NCBI RefSeq assembly: GCF_030269925.1
Contig: NC_085121.1
Span: 8,821,501-8,885,500, forward strand
Source of the DNA: Bombyx mori
Taxonomy: Eukaryota; Arthropoda; Insecta; Lepidoptera; Bombycidae
Length of the DNA: 64,000 nucleotides
Reading direction: 5' to 3'
Both the position numbers and the translations under genes were made by a program. Shown in pieces: positions 48,960 through 60,136 of this stretch; position 1 is the stretch's first letter; each line of letters starts with the position of its first letter. The notes beneath the pieces were generated by a model. The model searched no databases. It had not been told where the DNA came from and was given only the letters and a program-made list of their open reading frames with translations.

Positions 48960-48972
48960 CTGATGTCACTTT
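48960..48972. repeat. Left copy of 13-bp direct repeat flanking the transposon block
   Basis: CTGATGTCACTTT, identical to 61963-61975. An inner near-copy (CTGATGTCCCTTT) begins at 61903. Confidence 0.85.
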
Positions 48973-49019
48973 TTTTTTTTAAGGGATTTTATGACCTGGT
49001 AACTGAGACCTTTAAGTCA
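48973..49019 (-). mobile_element. LINE-like 3' end, family G, left copy
   Basis: Minus strand reads TGACTTAAAGGTCTCAGTTA, CCAGGTCATAAAATCCCTT, then poly(A). The same sequence with a few changes occurs at 61911-61962 in the same orientation. The fragment may extend rightward into 49020-49260. Confidence 0.5.
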
Positions 49020-49524
49020 TGTCTTATTTTAATTTATATTCATATTTTTATGAAAAATGATATTATGGAGTGAAATGAGATGAAGACGACTAATTTAAGA
49101 CATTAATCAACTGGGATGAAATTAAATGAAATGAAATGGGATGAAATATAATCTCAGTAAAATGGTGGTCATTCACTAAGATTTTTTCAGTGGACTTTTT
49201 GGAGGATCTCAAGAAGTTACGTCCATTGGCTTTGTTTCATTTTCCCACATTTGTGCACTTTCACAGATATTAAACAGTTAATAAACCACCATTATTACAC
49301 ATTTAAACCCGAAGAAACACTAAATAGAAAAAATAAAACAAATCACACAACTTCACTCCTGAAAAAATTTGGGACGGAACTTGAGAAGAGGGCCAATAAA
49401 AAATTTCATATCCTTTTTAATTAATTTAATTTGATATTCTGTAGATATTGTAGCATATTTTAGTTTATAACTGTATATATGTTTAGTTTATAATTGTATA
49501 TTTTAGTACTTTAGTGTAGATAGT

Positions 49525-51078
49525 ATGGAGTTGGAGGCGGGAACGGATCCCCCGGATCCGAATATTACTGAGGAGACAACTGATACGACTAACTCAAGGT
49601 TTAGCCAACCAATATTTTTCTGTGATGAGTTCGACCTTTCCAATGTATCTGAATTTGTCAACGTTAAATCGAAGAAATCCCAAAAAAAGAAACAACTTGT
49701 TAATTCTTTTAAACCAAAGATCTCGGACAAACAACTTTCGTTGCGCCCGCTGCAGCAGGCTTTGGCGGGAAATCTTGCAAATAACGTAAATAAGCTTATA
49801 GTGCCTCCTCGCCAAATTGTACAGACCTCACCAGAGCCTACTTCAGCGAGTCCTTCTATGACACCATCTGAGACCCCAATGGCTGACTCTGTTTACAGAA
49901 AAAAATACACTGAACAGGATCCCGGCCCATATATGGTCCATGTTACTTTAATCTCAGATTCTAATAGTACTACATCACTGCACCCACTTAAATTTGGAAA
50001 TTTTCTAAAGAAAAGCAATCTTGGTAATATATTACAGGATGGAATTAAACGAGTAGGTCGTAATCGCCTGGCAATAACTTTTAAAACACATAGTGATGCC
50101 AATATTTTCATAGCCAACATGTCTATGAATCCATTGTATAATGTAGTGATTCCTACATATAATATATGTAAAATGGGTTTGATAAAGGGTATCCCTCAGG
50201 AGTGGACTCATGAGGACATTGTAGACAATCTGCAAATCCCAGAAGGCTATGGACAAATTATCAAATCCCGTAGATTAAACAGGAAGTCTGTCAACTCAGA
50301 TGGAACTTCATGGATTCCTACTCAAACTGTGGTCTTGACTTTTGACGGACAGTCTCTTCCCTCTAGAGTGTATTCCTTTTTTTCAAGTATTCCAGTTGAA
50401 CAGTATATTTATCCAACGGTACAATGTTTCAATTGTTGTCGCTTTGGACACACTCGTGTTCAATGCAGGAGCAAACCTAGATGTAATAAATGTGCTGGAG
50501 AGCACAGCGGACTGGCTTGTAATACTGAGACTTTTTCTTGTGTTAACTGTAGAGGTGAACATATGGCTACAAACAAATCTTGCCCTGAGTTTAGTAGACA
50601 AACAAATATTAAAAAACATATGTCTCAAAACCCCATTTCATACCAAGAAGCCTCTAAATTGTTTCCTATTGTAAAGAAATCATATTCGCAAATAACATCA
50701 TCTATTCCACTATCTGCCCAAAGTTTAAATGATGTAGATAGTTCAAATTCTGTCTCTTACAAAAAAACTGTTATAAAGAAGCCTAAACAGGCATCTATTT
50801 TAAATAAGGGTTATGTCAAATCAGAATATAAATCATTGATCCGCAGCATTTCATTTGATGAGTCTCAAGGTAAAGTAGGTTCCGCTTTGCAATCCAACAA
50901 AGAAAAGGATACACAGTTGCCATCTTCTGACACACTAAATAAATTGTTATCCACACTTATAAATATTATTGCTAATTCAGAACTACCAGAACACGTTGCT
51001 CTTTCACTTATAAATAATATTTCACTATCAATTTTCAATATTTTTAAATATGGACAGAGTCCTCCAGTGGAACTGTAA
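49525..51078 (+). CDS. LINE ORF1, Gag-like nucleic-acid-binding protein
   Basis: 517 residues, intact. It should coat the element RNA and deliver it for insertion. The N-terminal third is polar and disordered-looking. A central region of about residues 130-290 resembles the RRM-like domain of such proteins. Three CCHC-type zinc knuckles follow at about 296-350: CFNCCRFGHTRVQC, CNKCAGEHSGLAC and CVNCRGEHMATNKSC. The C-terminal part is Ser/Lys-rich. It overlaps the start of ORF2 by 29 nt in another frame. Being full length while ORF2 is broken suggests a fairly recent copy. Confidence 0.9.
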   Translation: MELEAGTDPPDPNITEETTDTTNSRFSQPIFFCDEFDLSNVSEFVNVKSKKSQKKKQLVNSFKPKISDKQLSLRPLQQALAGNLANNVNKLIVPPRQIVQTSPEPTSASPSMTPSETPMADSVYRKKYTEQDPGPYMVHVTLISDSNSTTSLHPLKFGNFLKKSNLGNILQDGIKRVGRNRLAITFKTHSDANIFIANMSMNPLYNVVIPTYNICKMGLIKGIPQEWTHEDIVDNLQIPEGYGQIIKSRRLNRKSVNSDGTSWIPTQTVVLTFDGQSLPSRVYSFFSSIPVEQYIYPTVQCFNCCRFGHTRVQCRSKPRCNKCAGEHSGLACNTETFSCVNCRGEHMATNKSCPEFSRQTNIKKHMSQNPISYQEASKLFPIVKKSYSQITSSIPLSAQSLNDVDSSNSVSYKKTVIKKPKQASILNKGYVKSEYKSLIRSISFDESQGKVGSALQSNKEKDTQLPSSDTLNKLLSTLINIIANSELPEHVALSLINNISLSIFNIFKYGQSPPVEL

Positions 51079-52285
51079 AAGCATAGTTCCTAAAAAACAT
51101 GAAATTATATCTTTAATTAATTCACATAATATTTTTTTACTAGCCATATCAGAAACTTGGTTAGTTCCAGGTTCCAATTTCCGTATGGCCGGTTTTAATA
51201 TTCTCAGACATGATAGACATGATGGATATGGTGGCACAGCCCTTTTAATTCGTAATAATCACAGATTTTCTTCTTTGCCAATCCCAGCTTTTAACTCTGA
51301 TATTTTACAAGCAGTGGCTGCCTGAGTAGGTGAGGTAACATATCTATCTGTGTACATTTCAGAAAAGGATTTATCTGTTCTGCCTATACTAGACAAAATC
51401 ATTCAATCATTACCCAAACCAATAGTAGTTCTAGGGGATTTCAACGCTCACCACTTCTTATGGGGAGCACCCAACGATGATGGCATGGGAAATGGCTTAA
51501 TGGAGATAATAAATGATCATAATCTTTGTGTTCTGAATGATGGGTCCCCGACTCGTCGCCCAGTTCCGGGTCAAGCCCCAAGTTATGTTGATATAACACT
51601 TAGTTCAGCCAGTTTGTCTTCACTGTTAAACTGGGAATGTTTAACGCTGTCCTGTGGCAGTGATCATTATCCCTTATTAATTTCCTTGCCCTCTGGTAAA
51701 ACAGGCACTTTTAATCCACTACCGCCGTTATTTAAGTTCAGATTAAATAACTATGATTGGGAACTGTTTAGTCAAGAAGTCGAATCGAAAATTATGTCTT
51801 TTCCAAGTTTATCTACTCTTGATGATTATAACAACATAAACAAGGCGTATGATAACCTTATTACGGCATACTTAGCAGCTGCAGATAAACATATCCCCAA
51901 AAAGAATGTTGCCCATAAGAAAATATCTTCTCCCCCATGGTGGGACAAAGAATGTACAGAAGCTGTCAATAAAAGAAATGATGCAGAAAAACTTAATAAG
52001 CAATGTTTGACCATGCATAGTTATTTATTTTATAAAAATGTTGAAGCGGCCACTAAAAGGCTTCTTCGGAAAAAGAAAAAAGAGGGATGGAAAAGATTTT
52101 GTTCCAAGCTTTCGCCTGATTCGCCATCCTCCCTAATCTGGAAAAATATAAGAATGTTTAGATCTTCTTTTATAGCCCCATCTAGAAATTATACATCGCA
52201 AGAATGGATTAATCCTTTTTTGGACAATATCGCACCCACTATGGTTCCTAAGTTTGACCAATTGCCTTATACATACTCTTATATA
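51050..52285 (+). pseudogene. LINE ORF2, 5' part: APE-like endonuclease, with in-frame stop
   Basis: Begins MDRVLQWNCKSIVPKKHEI. The endonuclease motifs are in order: the catalytic Asn in WNCKS, SETWL with Glu, GDFNAHHFLWG with the Asp-Asn pair, SYVDITLSS and the terminal SDHYPLL. This domain nicks target DNA to prime reverse transcription. A TGA at 51323-51325 interrupts the frame after LQAVAA. Reading resumes immediately in the same frame (VGEVTYLSVY), so it is a point nonsense mutation rather than a frameshift. A linker rich in lysine follows and is cut by a DNA transposon at 52286. Confidence 0.88.
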
Positions 52286-53684
52286 CTTCGATCAATAATA
52301 CTACTAGATTCGCGATTAGCGCTTCAAAAGCGGCCCGAAAAATAAGACCACAAATAAATTTGTGGTCTTATTTCAAATTAGTATGGTCCAATCATAGCCA
52401 ACACTAAGACGTCAAAACGCTGCAATGCGCGTTCAAAAACTGAGTAAAAAACCACCGTAACACCAAGGTTTTGGAAGGAATATCTTTTTTTGGTAAATTT
52501 ATATTATTAAGTGTTTTTCATAAAATAATAAACACAATTATATTGTAAATAAAACACAATTTACGAATATTGTAATTGTTTGGCCAATGTTTGCAACAAG
52601 GCACCAACTATTGTAACAAACATCACCTATTCTTGGACAGGGAATGCATAGAGTAGTTTTGTTATTTTATAATGTTATTTTTGTTTGTAGATTTCCTAGT
52701 AGCCCCTTGTCGCTGTGCACAATGGATATATATTGTCGCGAAAGAAAGAGGAGAATAAATATAGAACTCTTATAAAAATTCTAGAATTGTTCAATGGTGG
52801 TGGCAAATCAATGCAAAAAAGTATTAAAAAAACTTTATATGTATGTGTAAATATTTTAAGCGTATATGCTGAAAAGGATTTGTTTTCTGGGGGAAACGAA
52901 CACAGCCATAAAATAAGCCTAAATTAAACTGATTATAGAAAAATTCATTGATATAAGATTACATTATATTTGTAAAAAAGAAACCGCTCATATAAAAATG
53001 ACTTCTAAAAGACAGCTTTATAACAAACTGAATCTGTTTAAAGTTAATTAAACCTACATTATTGTTTTAATAACTTCTGTATAAAGAATACGTGGAAAAC
53101 ATGTTTCGTGTTTCCTTTCATATTTTTTTTACTTTATCAATTTTATTTTTTATCACCTATTTGTTGTAATAGCGGCAATGTAAAATATTATCTACTACTT
53201 TTTTGAATCGGTCAAAAATAGTTGCGACCATACAAAACAAACCTAAAACAAATATGTATATTCTGCAACTCTATGTCTTTCAATACTTACTGTGTTCTGA
53301 GCATTGAAATGTAATACCAAGAACTACATCTAGTTCCACAATACAATAAGCACGAAATTTTAAACAAATATTTTTAACCTTATAAATTAGGCTTTAAGTA
53401 TCATTTTAGAATAAATATTTTTGTACTGATGACTTTTTATGTTCAAGTGACATTTTAAATTTATTCCATAATATTCTTTTTCTGACGAAAGGACCTAAAT
53501 ACATATATTTTGCAATGGTAATTAAACTTTATGTTTAAGTATTAAGGTTTATAATAAACTGAAGTCGTTAACATTATTAAACTTTTTTCTAAGAAATGAA
53601 GATGTTTTCGTGTTTGCAAACGTGGCCACTGGAGCGTCTTATTTTTGTTCCTGATCCGTAATCTAGTACTATTATTGATCGAAG
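52286..53684. mobile_element. 1.4-kb nonautonomous DNA transposon inside LINE ORF2
   Basis: Inverted ends: left CTTCGATCAATAATACTACT, and the right end in complement CTTCGATCAATAATAGTACT. Flanked by the 8-bp duplication CTTATATA. A perfect short hairpin (52340-52373) lies near the left end, and an inverted AAATAAGAC-type motif near the right end. The interior is AT-rich; a 70-codon frame (52715-52927) shows no transposase motif. An 8-bp duplication fits hAT or P superfamilies, but the terminal bases are not typical of hAT. Confidence 0.82.
52340..52373. repeat. Perfect subterminal hairpin
   Basis: AAATAAGACCACAAAT, two bases, then its exact complement ATTTGTGGTCTTATTT. Confidence 0.9.
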
Positions 53685-53692
53685 CTTATATA

Positions 53693-56185
53693 TCTAATAT
53701 TAATAATAACTTAGCGTGTTCATTTTCTTTGCTGGAACTTCAATTAGTTTTGAACCGGTTATCAGACTCCACTCCAGGATGTGATGGTATTCCTTACTCT
53801 TTCTTAATTAATTCAAAACCTATAACCCTATCATATTTACTGAATTTAATTAATTCTATAATAGACACTGGTATAATACCTTCTTCCTGGAAACATCAAA
53901 TTATAATACCTATATTAAAGCCTAACAAAGATTCAAATAATCCTTTATCTTATAGACCTGTAGCGTTATCATCTGTTTTGGTAAAATTAGCAGAACATTT
54001 AATTAAACAAAGATTTGAGTGGTACGTAGAACATAACAATCTTTTGCCTTGCTCTCAATATGGGTTCAGAAGAGGTAAAGGTGTGTCCGATAGCCATGCT
54101 ATTTTTGCAACAGACATTTTTTTGTCTTTTTCGAAATCTGAATCGGTTGTAGGAGCCTTTTTAGATATTCAAAGCGCGTATGATAATGTAAACTTAATTA
54201 AATTAAAAGAAAAAATGTCGGATTTAAAATTACCATTAAAATTTATTGATTTCATTTTTAATTTATATACTGGAAGGACTATTTCTTTACATATACCTGG
54301 TTTTGAGGACAAAATAAGAAAAGTTTGGAAAGGTATCCCTCAGGGTTCTGTTCTAAGTCCTCTATTATATGACATTTATACTTTCGATCTCCATTTGAGT
54401 GTTGATCCTTCCTGTTCCATCTTACAATATGCAGATGATGTCTTAGTTTACTCTGCTAACCGTGATATTAAAATAGCAGCGGAAACTCTTAACGATTCAT
54501 TAAACAAGTTATCATCCTGGCTCTCTGCCCAAAATCTTTCGTTATCTAAATCTAAAAGTCTCATAGTTGTTTTTACGCGGAAAAGAAAAGTTCCCACCGT
54601 AAATATTTTTGTTGATGGAGAACGAATACCAGTGGTTAAAGAAGCGAAATTTCTTGGTCGCATTTTTGATTCTAGTATGAACGGTAACGCTCATATCAAC
54701 GACATTGTAAGAAAATGTGAGAAAAACATAAATATTATGAGAGCTGTAAGTGGCGTTTGGTGGGGGTCTCATCCTGGTGTACTTAGGTTAATGTATAATG
54801 CTTTGGTACGTAGTATATTAGACTTTGGCTCCATAACTTTTTGTCTTGAAAACAAACAACCTCTACATAAATTAGATTTATTACAACATAAAAGTCTCAG
54901 GATCGTTATTGGAGCCATGAATAGTACTCCAATAAATGCTTTACAAATAGAATGCTCTGAACCGCCGCTATCTTTGCGTAGACAATACCTTTCTGATAGA
55001 TTTATATTTAAAATTCAACAATATCATGGACACCCCTTAATTTTGAAACTACAAAATCTTTGTGAAGTTATTAATGGACGAAATGCTTTCTGGCGTAACC
55101 GGAAAATCCCTTACTTAGTTTCTAGCTATAGAAGATTTTTAGAACTACGTTGTTCAATTCATAAATTTCAATGCCACTCAACTTTTTCATATGATTACGA
55201 GACTTTAATGTTTGTACCCGATATCAAGTTATCAATAGATATCCAAAAAGGATCAAGCTCGGCAAACTCAAAATTAGCCTCCTTTATTAAAAACTTAGAA
55301 CCTAAATCGGAGGATTTCTATACTGACGCGTCTAAATCCGTTTCCTCGGATGAAAAAAGCGTAGGAGCTGCTTTCTTAAGACTCTCGTCAGGTCATTTTC
55401 GTCTTTATAAATATCCACATCTTTCTTCAAACTTTGTTGGAGAAGGCATGGCTGTCCTTGAATGTGTCAAATATATAATTTGCAATAAAATAGAGAATTC
55501 ATATATATTTTCTGATTCATTGAGCTTTCTTCAGTCTCTTTTATCAAATCCATTTAAAAAGAAACCTCCTTGTCCGCTTTCTCTTGAGGTAAAACTTAAA
55601 TTAAAAGAATGTCATGATTCAAATTTACGAGTCACATTAGCATGGATTCCTGGCCATTCGGGCATCCAAGGAAATGAATTGGTAGATTATTTAGCTGCTA
55701 TGGCCGCAAGGCAGGGTAATACATATATTGACAAAGTGTATACTCAAGACCTACTAGAAAAGCCTCGGGAGTATCTTTTAAAAGATTGGAACTCCGAGTG
55801 GGAAAAGTCTTGTTTATCAAAAGGTGGACGATATCGTCGTCTTCATATCAAAATTAATTTAAAACCTTGGTTTTCTAAGTTTAATTTCCCAAAAAAAGTA
55901 ACATCTACCATATCGAGATTAAGATTTGGCCATTGTAGTTTACCCAGTCATTTATCGAGAATTGGTGTCGTTGACTCAGATGTTTGTGAACATTGCAATA
56001 CCAATGGAAACATCGAACATACATTATTTGAATGTGTCAAATACAAATCCAAACCACTTTATGAATTCCTTATAAAATTTCGTGCTCCTCTCCCTTGTGA
56101 CTCCTACACTATACTTTCCTTTGTTGATTTCAAATATACTAAAGCTCTTATTTCTTTTCTAACCTTCCATAATATTTTATTATAA
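53693..56185 (+). pseudogene. LINE ORF2, 3' part: reverse transcriptase and RNase H
   Basis: Open from the transposon boundary to the stop. Reverse transcriptase blocks: STPGCDGIPYSFL, YRPVALSSVLVKLAEHLI, YGFRRGKGVSDS, the first catalytic Asp in AFLDIQSAYDNV, GIPQGSVLSPLLYDIY, and the YADD active-site box in LQYADDVLVYS. An RNase H domain follows with its acidic set: D in DFYTDASKS, E in GEGMAVLE, D in IFSDSLSF, and the terminal HSGIQGNELVDYLA. Near the C terminus a zinc-finger-like CEHC...H...C sits in CEHCNTNGNIEHTLFEC. The domains themselves are uninterrupted; the gene is a pseudogene only because of the upstream stop and insertion. Confidence 0.9.
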
Positions 56186-56400
56186 TATCTTTTCTTCTTT
56201 ACATTACTATATTTTACTATATGTATATATTGCCCTAGTTCCTCCTATACCGCCTATTTCTAAAGTCCCTGCTCCTATCCCTCTACACTGGAATATCATG
56301 GCAACTCGACACTTCAAGATGAAGTTACTATGTCGCCTTTGGCTGACTCGACTCTGGCTAAAATAAGCTTCCGAATGAAGTTTGATCGCCATATTGAAGA

Positions 56401-56426
56401 AAAAAAAAAAAAAAAAAAAAAAAAAC
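56401..56426 (+). repeat. Poly(A) tail of the LINE
   Basis: Twenty-six A directly after the 3' untranslated region of the plus-strand LINE. Confidence 0.9.
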
Positions 56427-57285
56427 CCCTCCTCGCGTTCCCGCCAAAAAATGGGTGAATGAAGTTAGCCCCTCAAAAAAAATTTTTTTTCCTGTTTTCT
56501 ACTTATTTTCTATTAATTCGTTTGTTCATCATTTGTTCTTGATTGTTCACTGTTAATAATTGTTTGTTCCCCATTTATTTATTTTAAAAAAAATATTAAA
56601 AATATATCTAAAAGTTAGCCCCTCGATTGCAATTTTTAATATTTTTTCGTCCTTAATTACTCGTAAATATTCATTTTCGATTGTTCTTATATAAAATACG
56701 TTTGTTCTCTTTCGAAATTACTCATTTTTTGTTTAATTAATTGTATTAGTTGAATAAATGTATACAAAATATGTGTACTGCGCATGCCATAAGTGTATAA
56801 TCTATGGCGCATGCGTCAACTGTAATGCCTAAACTTTCTACGCGGTTTTAATCGTGAAAAAAAAACAATTATAAATCCTGAAGGATCAATTAATTGGTAT
56901 ACAGTTTTATTAAAAAAATTAAAAACAAAATAAATAAAATAATGTGCATTCGCGTAAAGTTAGCCCAAATACATTTTTTCTATCCTCCTATATACCTATC
57001 GCTATGAAGGTATAAAAAAGATAGGTTAAGAGTTCACATAGGTAATATAAACAAATAAGTAAATATGTTCATTATTTATCTTTCAAGAGATAATGTAGGT
57101 ATACATTATAATAACATTTTGACACAGTCGAAATTATATTCCTAACATTAGTAAAATAACATTTTAATATTTTTTTTATAGGTTATGTATTGAAATTGTT
57201 GGAAAATTATTTCATGTTTTAGCTGGAAAACTACATGGAGAATTATATGCAATACAAGATAATGAGCTCCATCAAATGAATTCGA

Positions 57286-58196
57286 ATGAAACCAAACTGT
57301 TTACCATCCAAATTCGATTGTCGGGCAGATAGAAAACGAAAATTCACTCATAGTGAACCTCGGCCTGCATATTTTGTGAAACGGCAAAGACTCACTATTA
57401 TCAAGGAAATTGAAGAGACGACTAAAAATGAGATGTGTCGTATTATTATACCTTTGCCATCTTGTAGTCAAGGTAGGTGTAACTGTCAATAATTAGTTAC
57501 ACTCACAGATCTCCTAATCAAATAACAATATCAGAAAAAAATGAGAATAGTTAGTTAGTTAGTGGAAGTAGCCAAAATGGGCAAGTGGATCTCAGTTCCT
57601 ATTACATAAGGTACTAGGAAGTTTGTGAAAATGAAAATTTATCACAGTGTAATATCACTTACTTACTTTAACAGTGAAGGAAAACATTGTGATGAAACCT
57701 GCACACCTAAATGTTCTTAGGATTTTCTTAGGTGTGTAATCCACCAACCAGCACTAGGCCAGCATGGTGGACTAAGGCCTAAAAACCCTCTCAATGGTAG
57801 TGAAGGCCAGTGTCCAGCAAGGGGATATATTATATGGGCTGATGATGATGACTAGGAAGTTAAATACTACTACTACTACTACGACAGTACACATATAATC
57901 CTATATATTTACAAACTATACGTTTGTTGGAAATTGCTAACATTATTTCATATTTCCAGATGTCCAGTCACTTGAAAATAGGTGTAGTAATGACAAAGCT
58001 ATCCAAGTAGCTCCAGCACAGGAACACAAAGGCAAGGCAAGTGTGTATTGCCACATCACCCCTTAATATATCTGAAGCAAGTATAAGTAAACAATCAGAA
58101 CCAGCAAAAAAAAAAACTGTTGTTCCTAAGGACAAATTTGACAGTGATGAGTCAAATGCACCAGCAACAGAAGGATCAACTGTTGACTATGGGTTA
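57286..58196 (+). pseudogene. Duplicated 5' transposase fragment in left arm
   Basis: An exon-like frame starting MKPNCLPSKFDCRADRKRK ends at a GTAGGT donor (57473). An intron ending TTTCCAG (57959) leads to DVQSLENRCSNDKAIQ. The frame then stops at CCTTAA; a shifted frame stays open to SDESNAPATEGSTVDY. The PSKFDC-RADRKRK stretch resembles the tail of a THAP-type zinc finger, but that is tentative. An A11 run here (A9 in the other arm) affects the frame. Non-functional fragment. Confidence 0.55.
57624..57850 (+). mobile_element. RTE-like LINE 3' fragment (left arm copy)
   Basis: 227 bp containing GCCAGCATGGTGGACTAAGG and ending GGGCTGATGATGATG, flanked by the 11-bp duplication ACTAGGAAGTT. 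It lies in the transposase intron. The mirrored copy is at 60479-60705. Confidence 0.75.
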
Positions 58197-60136
58197 TAGA
58201 AGAAGAAGATTAATTCATATTTATTTAAATTAATATTAATGAATATTAATTTAAATTATCGTGCAAAATTCGTTTTCAAAACATATGTGTATTTTATAAA
58301 TAAATATTCATTCTCAGTATTAATGTTGTTTTAATCATCGATTGAAAAATTGGTTCTTAATGAATTTAGTTGGAGCTAAATGCTGCTTGGAGCTTAATAC
58401 TTTCGAATAACATAAACACGTGACTTTAAGCATAAACATATTTTTTAGGTAAATACTTTATTTAGCTTTGCTGGATTTATCCAAGATTTCGACATACCAA
58501 AATTTCATACAGGAACGACAGATAGATAGCTATCTGATTGAATACCCTTGTAGAATTGAGCTTCGAAGAAAAGTTTATTCTTATTCTTTATTAGACTTTA
58601 TTCTAGTTGCAGTTTCGGTTAGAGAAGCTTGCACAGCTTCTCTAACCGACACTGCATGGAATAAATAGTCATTATAATTATAAAATATATTTCTGTTTAC
58701 ATACCATACAATTTTCATAGTTCAAATATGAATTTGGATTGATATGAATTTATTTCGATTATCAAAATAATTTGTATTAAACATTTATATTTCCTCAAAA
58801 TTTCTATTTTTATAATAATGACTGTGACCACCCCATAAATCACAAAATTAAAAATATTAAAGATAACTTATTTTTAAATCATATATTAAAAATTATAAAC
58901 AGATCGCGAATTAAAATATTATATTATGCCTATCATTCTTAAATAATTCAGTAATGAATTTTCGCATCGCCGCGCCGTATATAATTAATATGAATAATAG
59001 GGTATTGCCCACTGTGCTAAAAAAAAACATAAATTATGTTTTTTTGATAGATCTACAAACAAGCAAGTGAGTAATGCTATGTTTCCATAAATAAAAAGGC
59101 AAAAAAAAAATTAAAGAAAGATATTATGCACAAGTTCAAATGCATATGTATTGCGCTAAAAGTAAAACTTGCTACTTTTGTGTAGCATCCAGCAACTTTG
59201 AAAAAACTAATCAGGTCACTATAATTAGTAGGTATTGATTTTGATTCCGAGTAAGTTGCACAGTTGTTAGATAATGTAGTTTCTTTTTGGAAGAATAACA
59301 ATTTTCTAATCTTACACAAAAATGTAATGTTAAATATTTAAAAAAAACTTTATACCTATTTTCCTTTTAGGGAGTACAAAATATTGATGTGTACAAAGTG
59401 AATGTGATTTAATAAAAATAATATTTCAATTTAAATTATGTTTTATTAAAAATTAATCTTAACATACAGGTACAAAGGTTACATAACATTAACATTTATT
59501 CCTTTTCATATATATAAGCCCATATTTAGCACATTTGTGGAAAACAGAATCAAAATAATAATGAGTTGCTGGCCATAGAAGACCAGCATAAAAGTCTTAT
59601 TAAAATCTGTTCAGTAGTTTTTGAATGAAGAGTGAAAATACTTACAAAACTTCCTATTTATAAGTAAGGATTACTTATTTAATTAAAGAGTTTTGTAGGT
59701 GGCAAACTATCTAAAAACTTTCTATTTTCCACCAAGTTGACATCAATTATCCTTCCTGCATATATATTTATTGTATTGTTTTTTTTATAGTCTAACAAGG
59801 GGTGATATTACATTTGCAATTTCTGGGAGTTTGTTGAAAAATATATTGCTTGCTTGACTTACAGATAAATCGAAATCATCAGCCAATTGAGAGAATGTTC
59901 TATTTAATGTTATTCTCATCAGACATAATATAATATTTTGTTCAGAAACATTTGTATGTTTCTCAATCAAGCCTATTATGAAACATAATTCTTGTGGAAG
60001 ACCAATATATAAACGTTGTTTATTTTTCACTTTAGATAAAGTTGTTAACACATTCATTTTTTCAACTTTTTAGTCTTCTTGAGAACTATAGTCTGAAGTG
60101 CACAAGTCTTTGATGGAGTGGAGATATAGAGAGATA
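58197..60136. other. Unique centre between the inverted arms
   Basis: Left two-thirds are AT-rich. An 18-bp perfect hairpin (GGTTAGAGAAGCTTGCAC... with complement at about 58629-58648) lies near 58618-58650. The right third holds the transposase frame with the helix-turn-helix. No catalytic DDE region found. Confidence 0.5.

Larger units (their letters stand above)
52278..53692. repeat. 8-bp target duplication around the nested DNA transposon
   Basis: CTTATATA at 52278-52285 and again at 53685-53692. Insert plus one duplication is 1407 bp, a multiple of three, and the LINE frame is the same on both sides. Confidence 0.85.
49320..56426 (+). mobile_element. Non-LTR retrotransposon (LINE), nearly complete, interrupted
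   Basis: Two overlapping ORFs, a 3' untranslated region of about 215 bp and a 26-nt poly(A) tail. The plan is CCHC-knuckle ORF1, then APE-type endonuclease, reverse transcriptase and RNase H in ORF2. This fits jockey/I-group LINEs; the RNase H favours an RNase H-bearing lineage over jockey proper, and an exact clade needs a tree. It is disabled by one stop codon in the endonuclease and by a 1.4-kb DNA transposon (52286-53684). The 5' boundary is uncertain. Confidence 0.85.
56454..58196 (+). repeat. Left inverted arm
   Basis: Inverted complement of about 60137-61891. Carries its own copies of two transposase exons, now cut off from the remainder of the gene. Confidence 0.9.

Noticed and set aside
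57286..58196. Left-arm transposase fragment as a functional host gene
   Set aside because: Duplicated in the other arm, frame broken and no catalytic domain.
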